Below are positions 17,242 through 25,563 of a DNA stretch of 64,000 bases, one piece after another. The DNA is taken from the NCBI RefSeq assembly GCF_016107705.1, contig NZ_JAEHGC010000008.1, forward strand, positions 124,001 through 188,000. The letters run 5' to 3'. Within the stretch, counting starts at the first letter, position 1; the number at the start of each line of letters is the position of its first letter. The notes under the pieces were generated by a model, which was not told the DNA's origin, searched no databases, and saw nothing but the letters and a program-made list of their open reading frames with translations. The position numbers were made by a program, and so were the translations under genes. Origin of the DNA: Neobacillus cucumis. GTDB taxonomy: Bacteria > Bacillota > Bacilli > Bacillales_B > DSM-18226.

Positions 17242-18102
17242 TTGATTGAGAGGTCCCAGAGCAGGATGAATATTCTGTCTTCTTTAATATATACCTTATT
17301 CATTAGTGTTATAGAACTGTTATATCTTGTAGGAGCTATTATTATTGTCGGGTTGATTCTTGGGATTCTTGAGAAATTCTCAAACAAATTTTTGATTCAG
17401 ACTTTTGGAGCAAGAGGTGTGCTTTGGACAGCCTGGATTGGTACACCGATTCATGAACTCGGTCATCTTATCATGTGCTTTATATGGGGGCACAAAGTTT
17501 CCAGAGTGAAATTCCTGCAGTTTAATAGTCCGGATGGTGTCCTAGGATATGTAGAGCACTATTACAACCGCAATAGTACCTATCAACAGATAGGGAACTT
17601 CTTTATCGGCTTAGGACCAATCTTTAGCGGCATTGGTTCCTTGCTTTTGGGAATGAACCTTTTGCTGCCGCAATCCTTTGATACATTAAAGTCCGAAATA
17701 CATCTCCATGTTTCTTTTGAAACTTTAGATATAAGTGTTTTAAAAACTGTCGGAGTTTTCAATATTGCAATTATCAAAAGTATTTTTACTCCTGAAAATT
17801 TAATCAATCCATTGTTTTGGATTTTTCTAGTACTAGCTGTCTGTATTTCAGCACATATTGGCTTAAGCAAGGCAGATATCCAAAATTCCGGCAAGGGACT
17901 TCTGATGATTTTCTTTGTGTTAGTATTATTTAATATTGGTGCTAGAATTTTACAGGTGGACACCCTTAGAATCGTTAGCCGGATCGCAGAATACAATGCC
18001 TATGTTCTTGCGTTTTCAAGTATTGCAATATTCCTTTCTTTTCTGACCTTTTTGCTTAGTTTTATTCTTTATCGAATTTTCATTAAAATAAAGCGGATTT
18101 AA
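17242..18102 (+). CDS. Multi-span membrane protein with HELGH zinc-protease motif
   Basis: The 286-residue protein has about six membrane spans. TPIHELGHLIMCFIWGH places an HExxH zinc-site motif at residues 71-75 in the second hydrophobic segment, as in M50 intramembrane proteases. A second conserved block FFIGLGPIFSGIGSLLLGMNLLLP at about 117-140 parallels the N-A-G-P segment of M50 enzymes, here in altered form. It may be a site-2-like protease or an inactive relative. TTG 17242 has AAGGATAGG 9 bases upstream; ATG 17266 is an alternative. It stands alone, and no typical substrate such as an anti-sigma factor is adjacent. Confidence 0.65.
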   Translation: MIERSQSRMNILSSLIYTLFISVIELLYLVGAIIIVGLILGILEKFSNKFLIQTFGARGVLWTAWIGTPIHELGHLIMCFIWGHKVSRVKFLQFNSPDGVLGYVEHYYNRNSTYQQIGNFFIGLGPIFSGIGSLLLGMNLLLPQSFDTLKSEIHLHVSFETLDISVLKTVGVFNIAIIKSIFTPENLINPLFWIFLVLAVCISAHIGLSKADIQNSGKGLLMIFFVLVLFNIGARILQVDTLRIVSRIAEYNAYVLAFSSIAIFLSFLTFLLSFILYRIFIKIKRI

Positions 18103-18248
18103 TAAAGATGAAAATGGTATATTGAACGAACGTTAAAAGGTTGGGGTTGGAATTTTTAAATAAAACAAAAAATAAAAAAATGCGAAAAAGAATTAATGAT
18201 TTATATTTTCAAATTAATTGTTTTATTATATAATATGAATTAAGAAAT

Positions 18249-18275
18249 TTAGATCGATCTATTAGACCGATCTAA
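18249..18275 (+). promoter_or_regulatory. Two adjoining TTAGATCGATCTAA operators upstream of the MFS gene
   Basis: TTAGATCGATCTAT (18249-18262) and TTAGACCGATCTAA (18262-18275) share one base, with centres 13 bases apart. The same 14-bp palindrome recurs at 19971, 20108, 20129 and 23960, always near genes of this cluster. The centre has the CG typical of LacI-family operators. Binding by the LacI-type protein at 26681 is inferred. Confidence 0.7.
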
Positions 18276-18387
18276 TAATGAAAGGTGGTGGAAACAAAAG
18301 GGGGAAGATAAAGTTGGTTTAGTGACAGAAGGTTAAAAAGAATCGGAATTACCAATTGAATTTCTAAGTGTAGTTCGTATCAAAATT

Positions 18388-18514
18388 TGTAAGCGTTAAC
18401 TAAGGCGTTGGCATCCTAGATTACATAATTTATATAATTAAGATTGTCTTCTTGATAAAACAAATTGGGATTCAATTTTAAAGAGTTTTCTAGAAAAAAA
18501 TGCAATCGTTTTCA
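18388..18514 (+). promoter_or_regulatory. Two cre-like boxes (CcpA) before the MFS gene
   Basis: TGCAATCGTTTTCA at 18501-18514 matches the catabolite-repression consensus TGNAANCGNTNNCA at all fixed positions. TGTAAGCGTTAACT at 18388-18401 matches all but the last. This suggests glucose repression of the cluster through CcpA. Confidence 0.65.
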
Positions 18515-18575
18515 TTTAGGTGGAGTTTTTTGTAACTGAATCTAAAAAATATCGTAGTTTGTTAGGGGGATTCAT

Positions 18576-19886
18576 ATGGCACAAGAAGCACAAAAGGTAA
18601 ATGAAACACCACGGCAGAAACCAACAAAGGTTCGCTTCACAGTATTAGCACTTCTTTTTATCATTACTGCAATTAACTATCTTGACAGAACGAATATTTC
18701 CGTAGCTGCACCTTCCATCCAAAAGGATTTAGGCTTAGATCCAGTCACGCTTGGCTTGATTATGTCTGCTTTTGGTTGGTCCTACGCTTTTATGCAGATC
18801 CCAGGAGGATGGATCCTAGACCGCTTTGGTCCTCGCTTAACTTATGCCGTATCGCTTTGTACCTGGTCAATCACTACTCTTTTCTTAGGGTTTGTTAGAA
18901 GTTTTGCAGGATTCTTTGGTCTCCGTCTTGCATTAGGTATCACTGAAGCACCAGCATTTCCGACAAATAGCCGTGTTGTCGCCGCTTGGTTTCCAAAACA
19001 GGAACGTGCAATGGCTACAGGTGTTTATACAGCTGGTGAATATGTCGGCTTAGCGTTTGCAACACCGATTTTATTCTGGATTTTATCGAATTTTGGCTGG
19101 CATATGATCTTTATCGTAACAGGTATTGTAGGAATCCTCTTTACGTTTGTCTGGGTGAAGCTTTATCGTGATCCCAAATACAGCAAATCCATTAATAAAG
19201 AAGAGATGGATTATATACGTGAAGGCGGCGGGTTAGCTGAAAATGCTGTTGAAAAGCACAAAGTCAAATGGTCAGAGGTTAAACAACTGCTTAAATATCG
19301 CCAAATCTGGGGAATTAGCTTCACACAATTCTCCGTTGCATCCATGCTATACTTTTTCTTAACTTGGTTCCCAACCTATCTTGTTCAGGAAAAACATATG
19401 TCATTCATCAAAGCAGGCTTTATGGGATCTCTACCCTATATTGCGGCATGCGTTGGTGTATTATTAGCGGGTACATGGTCTGATCGGATGGTTAAAAGTG
19501 GTAAGTCTTTAACAGTTGCACGTAAAACGCCAATTATTACAGGTGCATTTGGTGCATGTTTAATCATTCTTGCCAATTACACTCAAGTACCAGGCTTAGT
19601 GATCGCCATCATGTCTGTTGCCTTTTTCTCTCAAGGTATGGCTGCAACTGGATGGGTTATGGTTTCTGATCTGGCTCCTACAAAACTAGTAGGTTTGGCA
19701 GGCGGTGTATTTAACGTCGCTGCTAATCTCTCAGGAATCCTTACTCCAATTATAATCGGAGTTATTGTTCAAAAAACACATTCCTTTACAGGTGCATTAA
19801 TTTATATGGCCGTTCTTGCCCTTTTAGGTGCATTGTCACTACTATTGGTTGTTGGCAAGATTCAACGTTTGGAATTAAAAGAATAG
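18576..19886 (+). CDS. MFS transporter, organic-anion (ACS) family
   Basis: The 436-residue protein has twelve spans and the anion:cation symporter features of the glucarate/galactonate type: ITAINYLDRTNISVAAP in span 1, GWILDRFGPR in loop 2-3, and RLALGITEAPAFPTNSRVVAAWFP in span 4. It probably imports a carboxylic or sugar acid with protons. ATG 18576 follows TTAGGGGG. It heads a cluster of oxidative carbon-catabolism genes and carries two palindromic operators and two cre boxes upstream, so it is likely induced by its substrate and repressed by glucose. The substrate cannot be told from sequence alone. Confidence 0.88.
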   Translation: MAQEAQKVNETPRQKPTKVRFTVLALLFIITAINYLDRTNISVAAPSIQKDLGLDPVTLGLIMSAFGWSYAFMQIPGGWILDRFGPRLTYAVSLCTWSITTLFLGFVRSFAGFFGLRLALGITEAPAFPTNSRVVAAWFPKQERAMATGVYTAGEYVGLAFATPILFWILSNFGWHMIFIVTGIVGILFTFVWVKLYRDPKYSKSINKEEMDYIREGGGLAENAVEKHKVKWSEVKQLLKYRQIWGISFTQFSVASMLYFFLTWFPTYLVQEKHMSFIKAGFMGSLPYIAACVGVLLAGTWSDRMVKSGKSLTVARKTPIITGAFGACLIILANYTQVPGLVIAIMSVAFFSQGMAATGWVMVSDLAPTKLVGLAGGVFNVAANLSGILTPIIIGVIVQKTHSFTGALIYMAVLALLGALSLLLVVGKIQRLELKE

Positions 19887-19970
19887 GTACCGTTTTATTG
19901 TGGATATATTGGTTAAGGTACCTCTTAATAGCTTTTTTTCGATTGAGCACTTTTACCTTTTATCGATAGA

Positions 19971-20142
19971 TTAGATCGATCTATTTTAAGAAATGGAAAC
20001 ATCGTGAATATCCGAAAATATATTGAAAATAAAAAAATAATAAAGTAATATATTGATAACGCTTACTAAGGATGTTCTTACTTTTAAGGGGAAAAGATTT
20101 AGTATTATTAGATCGATCTACTCTAGTTTTAGATCGATCTAA
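19971..20142 (+). promoter_or_regulatory. Operator set and cre-like box before the Zn-dehydrogenase gene
   Basis: Three copies of the cluster palindrome lie here: TTAGATCGATCTAT (19971-19984), TTAGATCGATCTAC (20108-20121) and TTAGATCGATCTAA (20129-20142). The last two have centres 21 bases apart, two helical turns. Between them and the first, TGATAACGCTTACT (20054-20067) resembles a cre box with two mismatches. After the MFS stop, AGGTACC (19885) and GGTACCT (19917) could pair ahead of CTTTTTTT, a possible weak terminator. Confidence 0.65.
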
Positions 20143-20181
20143 ATAAATTTATTTTTATTTTCTAGATTGGTGGTGTTATAG

Positions 20182-21180
20182 ATGTTGGGATTATATTTAA
20201 AAAATCCAGGTGAATTAGAACTAAAGGATTTTTTCCCAATAACAAATCTTCAGGATGATGAAGTAAAGATCAAATTAATTTATGGCGGGATTTGCGGTTC
20301 AGATGTTGGTGTATATAAAGGAAAACTTGGCCACGCAAAATACCCGATTATTCCTGGACACGAGTTAGTCGGAGAAATTATTGAAGCTGGTAAAAATGCA
20401 AATTTTGCAAAAGGTACAAGAGTGGTAGTTACACCAAATACATTCTGCGACCAATGTGAAAACTGCTTAAATGGAAGAAAAAACATTTGTAAAAATAAAC
20501 AATCTCTGGGCGTTAATATTACGGGTATTTTTGCTGAGGAAATAACTATTTCATCAAAGTATGTATTACCAATCCCAGATCAATTACCAAGTGAAAAGGC
20601 AGTTCTAATTGAACCTTTTGCTGTAATTGTTCATGCCTTTCAAAAAATCAATGTAACAAAAGATACTTCCGTTTGTATTATTGGGTGTGGAACGGAAGGA
20701 ATGCTTTCCATTGCCTTAGCAAAATATTTAGGAGCTCAAGTAACGGCTGTTGATATTAATGTGAAGAAACTGGAAAAAGTGCGTAATGAGTTTGAGGGAG
20801 TGGAAACGGCACTTCCAGAGGAGGTTTCAGAAGCAGCATTTAATGTGGTCATTGAAGCTGCTGGTGCCAGGGCTTCAGCCGAACAAACGGTTCAAATCGT
20901 AAAACCAGGTGGAACCATAGTGTATATCGGCTTGGTGCCTGAAGCCACTTTCCCAGTGATGCAAATTGTCAGGAATGAAATTACCTTAAAAGGGTCAATC
21001 ATTTATAGTTTTCCGGAAGACTTTGAAAAATGTGTTGAATACTTAATGGATCAAGATTTTGATGTTAAACCAGTTGTTTCAAACATTTTTCCATTAAAGG
21101 ATTTTGAAAAAGCCTATGGTGACGCCCTTTCAGGTCAATATGGGAAAATTTTAATTAATTTTAGGGAGGATCATAAATAA
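20182..21180 (+). CDS. Zinc-dependent alcohol dehydrogenase (MDR family)
   Basis: A 332-residue medium-chain dehydrogenase. The catalytic zinc ligands are in YGGICGSDVG (Cys near 36) and PGHELVGE (His near 58), the structural zinc cysteines in CDQCENCLNGRKNIC (near 92-106), and the NAD fold in VCIIGCGTEGMLSIALAKYLGA (near 165-186). It probably oxidises a hydroxy group of the imported compound to an oxo group. ATG 20182 follows TTGGTGGTG. Its last base is shared with the ATG of the ThDP enzyme (TAATG), so the two are translated together. Confidence 0.88.
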   Translation: MLGLYLKNPGELELKDFFPITNLQDDEVKIKLIYGGICGSDVGVYKGKLGHAKYPIIPGHELVGEIIEAGKNANFAKGTRVVVTPNTFCDQCENCLNGRKNICKNKQSLGVNITGIFAEEITISSKYVLPIPDQLPSEKAVLIEPFAVIVHAFQKINVTKDTSVCIIGCGTEGMLSIALAKYLGAQVTAVDINVKKLEKVRNEFEGVETALPEEVSEAAFNVVIEAAGARASAEQTVQIVKPGGTIVYIGLVPEATFPVMQIVRNEITLKGSIIYSFPEDFEKCVEYLMDQDFDVKPVVSNIFPLKDFEKAYGDALSGQYGKILINFREDHK

Positions 21181-22946
21181 TGAAGGAACTAATTTCGAAT
21201 CAATTGGTAAAGTATCTTGAAGACAGAGGAATTGAACACATCTTTGGATTATGCGGACATACGAACATCGCTGTTTTATCAGCCTTGGAAACAAGTTCAA
21301 TCAAGTTTGTCAATGTAAGACATGAGCAAATTTCTGCTCATATGGCAGATGGCTATGCACGGGTGAAAAAGCAGGCAGCTGTAGTGTTAAGTCACTTGGG
21401 ACCTGGTTTAACAAATGCAGCTACAGGAGTTGCGAATGCCGCTTTGGATTCGATTCCAATGGTTGTCATTGCCGGTGATGTTCCGAGTCATTATTATGGG
21501 AAAAATCCACATCAAGAAGTTAACTTGCATTCAGATGCAACCCAATATGAAATTTACCGACCATTTGTAAAGAGGGCATGGCGTGTGGATAGCCCGCATT
21601 TATTCCCTGAAATTTTAGAAAAAGCATTTCAATTAGCTGAAAGCGGAAACCCTGGTCCAGTGCTCGTTTCTGTACCGATGGATATTTTCTCAAAGGAACT
21701 GGATCCTTCTTGGTTTGAAAAAGTAAAACACCATACGAAAAAACTAAATAAACCTTCGATTGATGATGAAACTGCAAAGGGAATTATTCATACCTTAGTT
21801 AGCGCTAAAAGCCCACTATTCTATGTTGGCGGAGGGGTTATATTAGCCGATGCTGCCAAGGAGTTAAGGGAGCTTGTTGATCTTCTAAATATCCCTGTAG
21901 CACATTCCCTGATGGGAAAAGGGGTTGTCTCCGATGACCATCCTCTGACATTAGGCATGACCGGTTTCTGGGGGACCAAATTCATCAATGATAAATGCAA
22001 AGGTGCAGATTATATTTTCGCATTAGGAACCCGCTTTGGCGAAGCAGACAGCAGCTCATGGGAACCAGAGTTTACCTTTAATTTCCCGCCTACAAAACTG
22101 ATTCAAATTGATATCGATCCAAGTGAGATTGGCAGGAACTATCCAGTTGAAATCGGCGTCGTTGCTGATTTAAAACAAGCATTGACTGTTTTAATTCGCG
22201 TTGCAAAAGAGCTGTTGCCTGAAGGCTATCAGCCTGATGATTTGGAATCACTAAAAGCGGAGATTGCCCGTTATCGCCAAGAGTTTAAAGAAAGCAACCA
22301 AAAATATATTCAGGATAATTGTTTCCCAATGATGCCGCAGCGAATTTTAGAAGAAGTGCGTGAGGTGCTTCCAAAGGATGCGATTATCACGACCGATGTT
22401 GGCTGGAATAAAAATGGTGTGGGACAGCAATTCCCAATTTATGAAGCCGGTTCGATCCTTACGCCTGGGGGCTACTGTACAATGGGTTTTGGGGCACCAG
22501 CTGCCTTAGGGGCAAAGATTGCAGCTCCTGATAAAGTAGTTGTTTCTCTCGTAGGTGATGGAGGATTTGGTCAAAATCCAGCACTGTTGGCAACAGCATT
22601 TGAGGAAAATATTCCTGTTGTTTGGGTGATTATGAACAACTTTGCATTTGGAACTATCGCCGGTTTACAAAAGGCCCACTTTGGAACCACATTAGGAACT
22701 CTTTTTACAAAAGATGACCAACCGTATTCACCTGATTTTGCAGCCATTGCAAGAGCATATGGGATTGAGGGAATTAAGATCCAAGCAGCGGAAGAATTCA
22801 AGCCAGCGTTAGAAAAAGCTATCAAGGCGGGTAAGCCTGTTGTAATTGATGTAGCGATGCTGAATAATCCTGTTCCAACAGATGGACATTGGAATATTAT
22901 GGATATTTATTCCCCTGACAAAAAAGTGCACCATGTATCTGTGTGA
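21180..22946 (+). CDS. Thiamine-diphosphate-dependent enzyme, acetolactate-synthase-like
   Basis: The 588-residue protein has the three domains of the ThDP decarboxylase/carboligase family: pyrimidine-binding (about 1-170, with the activating Glu in NVRHEQISAHMADGYAR), middle (about 195-330), and pyrophosphate-binding (about 370-560) with GDGGFGQNPALLATAFEENI ending in MNNFAFGT. Family members decarboxylate 2-oxo acids or join aldehydes. FAD-binding residues of true acetolactate synthase were not clearly seen. Between a dehydrogenase that can make an oxo acid and a lyase/acylating dehydrogenase pair, a 2-oxo-acid decarboxylase is the likely role. It is distinct from sulfoacetaldehyde acetyltransferase by its N-terminal block. 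Confidence 0.85.
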   Translation: MKELISNQLVKYLEDRGIEHIFGLCGHTNIAVLSALETSSIKFVNVRHEQISAHMADGYARVKKQAAVVLSHLGPGLTNAATGVANAALDSIPMVVIAGDVPSHYYGKNPHQEVNLHSDATQYEIYRPFVKRAWRVDSPHLFPEILEKAFQLAESGNPGPVLVSVPMDIFSKELDPSWFEKVKHHTKKLNKPSIDDETAKGIIHTLVSAKSPLFYVGGGVILADAAKELRELVDLLNIPVAHSLMGKGVVSDDHPLTLGMTGFWGTKFINDKCKGADYIFALGTRFGEADSSSWEPEFTFNFPPTKLIQIDIDPSEIGRNYPVEIGVVADLKQALTVLIRVAKELLPEGYQPDDLESLKAEIARYRQEFKESNQKYIQDNCFPMMPQRILEEVREVLPKDAIITTDVGWNKNGVGQQFPIYEAGSILTPGGYCTMGFGAPAALGAKIAAPDKVVVSLVGDGGFGQNPALLATAFEENIPVVWVIMNNFAFGTIAGLQKAHFGTTLGTLFTKDDQPYSPDFAAIARAYGIEGIKIQAAEEFKPALEKAIKAGKPVVIDVAMLNNPVPTDGHWNIMDIYSPDKKVHHVSV

Positions 22947-22988
22947 TTGAGAAATACGATTATTATAAAATAGGAAAGAAGTGATTTA

Positions 22989-23948
22989 ATGAGTTTTTCA
23001 ACCAATATGCAGCTTCCTTCGAAAGTGGTTATTTGTGAAGTAGCACCACGAGATGGCTTTCAGGCTGAGAAAACATGGATTCCAACTGAGAAGAAGATTG
23101 CGATTATAAAAAAACTTGCAACCACTGGTATTCAATCAATGGAAATTACATCTTTTGTTCACCCAAAGGCAATCCCCCAGTTAAAGGATGCCGAAGAAGT
23201 GGTAAGACAGTCACAAGAACTGACCGGAATTAAGTTCCGTGCGCTTGTTCCAAATGCAAAAGGTGCCCAGCGCGCCATAGATGCAGGAATTAAGAAATTG
23301 AAATTAATGCTGTCTGCAACTGATTCTCATAGCCTATCAAACGCAAACTGTTTAACGAAAGAAGCGATGGAGGGTTTTGCACCGATTATTGAATTAGCAG
23401 AGAAACATGATGTGAAAGTTGGGGGATCCATTTCAGTTGCTTTTGGCTGTTCTTTCGAAGGTAAAGTACCAATCAATCGGCTGGGCGACATTGTCGAACG
23501 GTACATTGGTTATGGAATTGAAGAAATCTCACTTGCAGATTCAACCGGAATGGCGAACCCCAGACAGGTTTATCAAACGGTCGGCCAACTGCGAAATAAG
23601 TTCCCTGAGATGACGTTCACCATGCACCTCCATAATACGAGAGGAATGGCAATTGCCAATGCGGTTGCTGCAATGCAACAGGGAATCGTTCATTTTGATA
23701 GTTCGATTACCGGTTTGGGCGGTTGTCCATATGCACCTGGTGCCACAGGAAATGTTGCGACAGAAGATCTGGTACACACATTGTCGGAAATGGGAATTGA
23801 AACAGGGATTGATTTAGGGACAATTTTAAATGTTGCCAAAGAAGTCAAACAAATCATTGGACACGATGGCGGGAGTTATATGCTTCAGGCTGGACCATGC
23901 TCTCAATTACATGAAGCACCAGATTCACAGCAAAAGCTTGGAGTTTAA
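22989..23948 (+). CDS. Hydroxymethylglutaryl-CoA lyase-like aldolase
   Basis: The 319-residue TIM-barrel protein belongs to the HMGL-like family that splits 3-hydroxy-acyl-CoA esters to acetyl-CoA and a ketone or oxo acid. The start block EVAPRDGFQAEK (near 18-29) carries the metal and base Asp, SFVHPKAIPQLKDA is near 54, HLHNTRGMA (near 211) gives metal histidines, and GLGGCPYAPGATGNVATED (near 240) holds the catalytic cysteine loop. The length fits HMG-CoA lyases of about 300. ATG 22989 follows AGGAAAGAAGTG, 42 bases after the ThDP gene. The true substrate is unknown. Confidence 0.85.
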   Translation: MSFSTNMQLPSKVVICEVAPRDGFQAEKTWIPTEKKIAIIKKLATTGIQSMEITSFVHPKAIPQLKDAEEVVRQSQELTGIKFRALVPNAKGAQRAIDAGIKKLKLMLSATDSHSLSNANCLTKEAMEGFAPIIELAEKHDVKVGGSISVAFGCSFEGKVPINRLGDIVERYIGYGIEEISLADSTGMANPRQVYQTVGQLRNKFPEMTFTMHLHNTRGMAIANAVAAMQQGIVHFDSSITGLGGCPYAPGATGNVATEDLVHTLSEMGIETGIDLGTILNVAKEVKQIIGHDGGSYMLQAGPCSQLHEAPDSQQKLGV

Positions 23949-23957
23949 TTACACTTT

Positions 23958-23975
23958 AATTAGATCGATCTAATT
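23958..23975 (+). promoter_or_regulatory. Cluster operator before the aldehyde dehydrogenase gene
   Basis: AATTAGATCGATCTAATT is a perfect 18-bp palindrome, the best copy of the cluster motif, 55 bases upstream of the next gene. It suggests a separate regulated promoter or an internal roadblock site. Confidence 0.7.
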
Positions 23976-24029
23976 GCGTTAACCTAATCGCATAAAATAA
24001 ATTTTTATAAAATGTAGGAGGTAATTTCA

Positions 24030-25463
24030 ATGTCAACAACTACTGTTAACAAACCAAAAGAATTAACACTAGAACAAAAAGTAATACTGGATGAAACGTT
24101 TGAAAAAGCTCAAAAAGCTTTTGAAGTGATCAAAAACTACAGCCAGGAACAAGTAGACCACTTAATCCAAGCAGTTGCATGGGCTGTGGGAAATAAAAAA
24201 GCTTTTGAAAAGATTGCCGTTATGGGTGTTGAAGAAAGCGGCTTAGGTGATCCTGTTGGCCGTGTAGGAAAAAGAATGAAAATTCGTGGTGTACTAAGAG
24301 ATGCCCTTCGTGAAAAAAGTGTTGGAGTGATCGAAGAAATCCCTGAAAAAGGTATCAAAAAATATGGTAAACCAGCGGGGATTATTGCTTCACTCATTCC
24401 AACAACGAACCCAGAATTAACACCGGCTGTTACAGCTATTTATGCGATCAAAGCACGTGATGTTGTCATCTTCAGTCCACATCCACGTTCAAAAGGTACT
24501 TCGGACGAAGTCGTTCGTTTAATGAGAGAAGCACTTGAAAGAGAAGGCGCACCGGCTGATATTCTGCAATGCCTGCCGGTTGTAAGTAAAACATTAACAA
24601 CTGAGTTAATGGCTCGCGCAGATTTAGTCATGGCAACGGGCGGACAGGACATGGTTCGTGCCGCATACAGTTCCGGTACTCCTGCTTACGGTGTCGGTAA
24701 AGGGAACGCAACAGTCATTATTGATGAAACGGCTGATGTAAAAGAAGCAGCCCACAATACCATGATCAGTAAAACAAAAGACTTTGGTTCTGGCTGCTCT
24801 TCAGACGGTAACTTAATCATCCATGAATCGATTTATGATCAAATGGTCGAACAGCTTCAAGAAGAAGGCGGTTATTTAGCAAGTACGGAAGAAAGAGAAA
24901 AACTACGCGTTGTTATTTGGGATGAAGAAGGACATCGTCTCCCTGATACCGTTGCGATTTCACCGCAAAAACTTGCCGAAGCTGCCGGCTTTAGCATTTC
25001 GGAAGACCGCAAATTCATCATCGTCATCGGTGATGGTGTAGGGAAAGGCAAAGTATTCGCAGATGAAAAATTGACTACTTTAGTTGCTCTTCATAAATAT
25101 GAAGGCGATTTTGAAAACGCGCTTGAAACCATGTTCGGTGTCTTTGAAAATGGCGGTATTGGTCACTCTTGTAGTATCAATTCAAATAGCGAAGAACATA
25201 TCAATCGTTTAGCAGAAGTGGGTCCATTCAGCCGGATCATGGTTCGTCAACCTACTTCAACCTCTAATGCTGGTTCATTCACAAATGGAATGCCGCAAAC
25301 ATCTTCAATGGGCTGCGGTACATGGGGCGGCAATGCTACATCAGAAAATGTGGCACTAAAACATTATATGAATACAACTTGGGTTTCTACTCCAATTCCG
25401 GAAGACAGACCGTCAGATGAAGAATTATTTGGTAAGTTTTACGATCCAGAATTAGAAAAATAA
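24030..25463 (+). CDS. CoA-acylating aldehyde dehydrogenase
   Basis: The 477-residue protein is of the AdhE-N/EutE/SauS type, which oxidises an aldehyde to acyl-CoA with NAD. The family block GIIASLIPTTNPELTPA (near 112-128) and the catalytic cysteine in DFGSGCSSDGN (near 252) are present, as is the late GIGHSCSIN block near 375. It lacks the C-terminal iron alcohol dehydrogenase of AdhE. ATG 24030 follows GTAGGAGG. It would turn the aldehyde from the ThDP enzyme into a thioester for the lyase. The closest described function by style is sulfoacetaldehyde or propanal dehydrogenase, but the substrate is unknown. Confidence 0.85.
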   Translation: MSTTTVNKPKELTLEQKVILDETFEKAQKAFEVIKNYSQEQVDHLIQAVAWAVGNKKAFEKIAVMGVEESGLGDPVGRVGKRMKIRGVLRDALREKSVGVIEEIPEKGIKKYGKPAGIIASLIPTTNPELTPAVTAIYAIKARDVVIFSPHPRSKGTSDEVVRLMREALEREGAPADILQCLPVVSKTLTTELMARADLVMATGGQDMVRAAYSSGTPAYGVGKGNATVIIDETADVKEAAHNTMISKTKDFGSGCSSDGNLIIHESIYDQMVEQLQEEGGYLASTEEREKLRVVIWDEEGHRLPDTVAISPQKLAEAAGFSISEDRKFIIVIGDGVGKGKVFADEKLTTLVALHKYEGDFENALETMFGVFENGGIGHSCSINSNSEEHINRLAEVGPFSRIMVRQPTSTSNAGSFTNGMPQTSSMGCGTWGGNATSENVALKHYMNTTWVSTPIPEDRPSDEELFGKFYDPELEK

Positions 25464-25504
25464 TCATTTATCGTTTGTCAGGTCAATTGCACAATTCTCA
25501 ATTG

Positions 25505-25548
25505 AAAAGACACAATACGGTTAAAATATCACCTTTTGTGTCTTTTTT
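25505..25548 (+). terminator. Terminator after the aldehyde dehydrogenase gene
   Basis: AAAAGACACAA (25505-25515) pairs with TTGTGTCTTTT and runs into TTTTTTAT. The next gene starts 16 bases later, so it is reached by read-through or from a promoter in the loop region. Confidence 0.75.
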
Positions 25549-25563
25549 ATAGGAGGGAAATAC

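Noticed and set aside
17583..17996. A 137-codon minus-strand frame under the HELGH gene
   Set aside because: The plus-strand frame has a ribosome site, membrane spans and a motif; the reverse frame has none of these.
21180..22946. Sulfoacetaldehyde acetyltransferase (Xsc) or true acetolactate synthase
   Set aside because: The N-terminal block and genome context differ from Xsc, no phosphate acetyltransferase is near, and the small ilvN-type subunit is absent.
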